Source: Pannonibacter indicus
GTDB taxonomy: Bacteria; Pseudomonadota; Alphaproteobacteria; Rhizobiales; Stappiaceae
Reading direction: 5' to 3'
Length of the DNA stretch: 64,000 bases
Assembly: GCF_001418225.1 (NCBI RefSeq)
Contig: NZ_LIPT01000005.1
Coordinates: 152,091 to 216,090, forward strand
Below, in pieces: positions 63,827 to 64,000 of the stretch. Under the pieces are notes generated by a model. That model did no database searches. It worked only from the letters and a program-made list of their open reading frames with translations, and was not told where the DNA came from. The translations under genes and the position numbers were made by a program. The number at the start of each line of letters is the position of its first letter. Position 1 is the first letter of the stretch.

Positions 63827-64000
63827 TGAACGGGTCCACCTTGAAGTATGGTTTTGACCCTGAAGGAGGACCACAATGGCAAACAAGCGACACAAGCCCG
63901 ACGAGATCGTCACGAAGCTTCGGCAGGTTGAGGTTTTGCGCGGCCAAGGCATGGCGATGGCGGATGCCGTTCGCCAGATCGGCGTTTCCGAGCTGACGTT
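63827..64000 (+). mobile_element. Left end of an IS3-family insertion sequence (partial)
   Basis: The sequence changes character near 63827 (TGAACGGGTCCACC...). A transposase orfA starts 49 bases in, as is usual for IS3-type elements. The exact end is uncertain by about 15 bases, and neither the right end nor a target duplication is in the window. Confidence 0.7.
63876..64000 (+). CDS. IS3-family transposase OrfA, N-terminal part
   Basis: 41 codons to the window end, [20 protein letters not shown] followed by [21 protein letters not shown], the helix-turn-helix of IS3-family OrfA proteins (KRxKPEEIVxKLRQxEVL...AVRxIGVxExT). The ATG follows GAAGGAGGACCACA. OrfB, the DDE catalytic part made by frameshifting, would lie beyond the window. 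Confidence 0.82.
   Translation, partial: MANKRHKPDEIVTKLRQVEVLRGQGMAMADAVRQIGVSELT

Noticed and set aside
1..64000. CRISPR arrays, tRNA or rRNA genes
   Set aside because: Reading both strands showed no regularly spaced direct repeats and no rRNA or tRNA-like segment. A tRNAscan or repeat search could still find a short one.

Overview
The window is a GC-rich bacterial chromosome segment from an alphaproteobacterium, most likely of the order Hyphomicrobiales. The evidence is a cytochrome c maturation operon (ccmI-E-F-H, the rhizobial cycHJKL order) near degP, a regulator/kinase pair and glnE; a feuN/feuP/feuQ-like signalling set; a LysR gene divergent from mmsA; and a full Rhodobacter-type gene transfer agent (GTA) cluster. 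The genus cannot be fixed from the sequence alone. No rRNA, tRNA or CRISPR array was seen.

Layout. 1-3.3 kb: cydDC, exporter needed for cytochrome bd assembly (cydC is cut by the window edge), with a palindrome-rich stretch upstream. 3.6-6.2 kb: mmsA and a divergent LysR regulator. 6.2-7.8 kb: a small P-loop kinase and a pirin. 7.9-19.6 kb: two complete peptide-type ABC importers, each with one protein carrying both ATPase domains. They face each other across a small methyltransferase gene. 19.8-25.8 kb: a membrane adenylate cyclase, a family III CoA-transferase and pepN. 26-35.2 kb: a PAS histidine kinase, then (reverse strand) degP, a response regulator, its kinase and glnE. 35.5-43 kb: a DUF2336 protein, the ccm operon, a conserved protein of unknown role and a lipoprotein. 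43.3-45.7 kb: feuQ, feuP and a feuN-like periplasmic protein.

45.8-62.4 kb, reverse strand, is the GTA: small and large terminase, portal, a small membrane protein, prohead protease, capsid, connectors, tail proteins gp8-gp14, the large gp15 and a DUF2793 protein, then a GH24 lysozyme and a small holin-like membrane protein in the same direction. All core genes are recognisable. Points that bear on whether it works: an in-frame TAG near the 5' end of the tape-measure gene followed directly by ATG; a strong intrinsic terminator just after the capsid gene; an opposing DUF465 gene placed between the tape-measure gene and gp12; and a leader with a good promoter followed by a terminator-like hairpin before gp1.

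62.7-64 kb holds a PAS/methyl-accepting chemotaxis gene whose 5' end has been replaced by the left end of an IS3-family element that runs out of the window. I see no wholly new machinery. The most interesting part is the GTA with its own linked lysis genes and its unusual internal control features.
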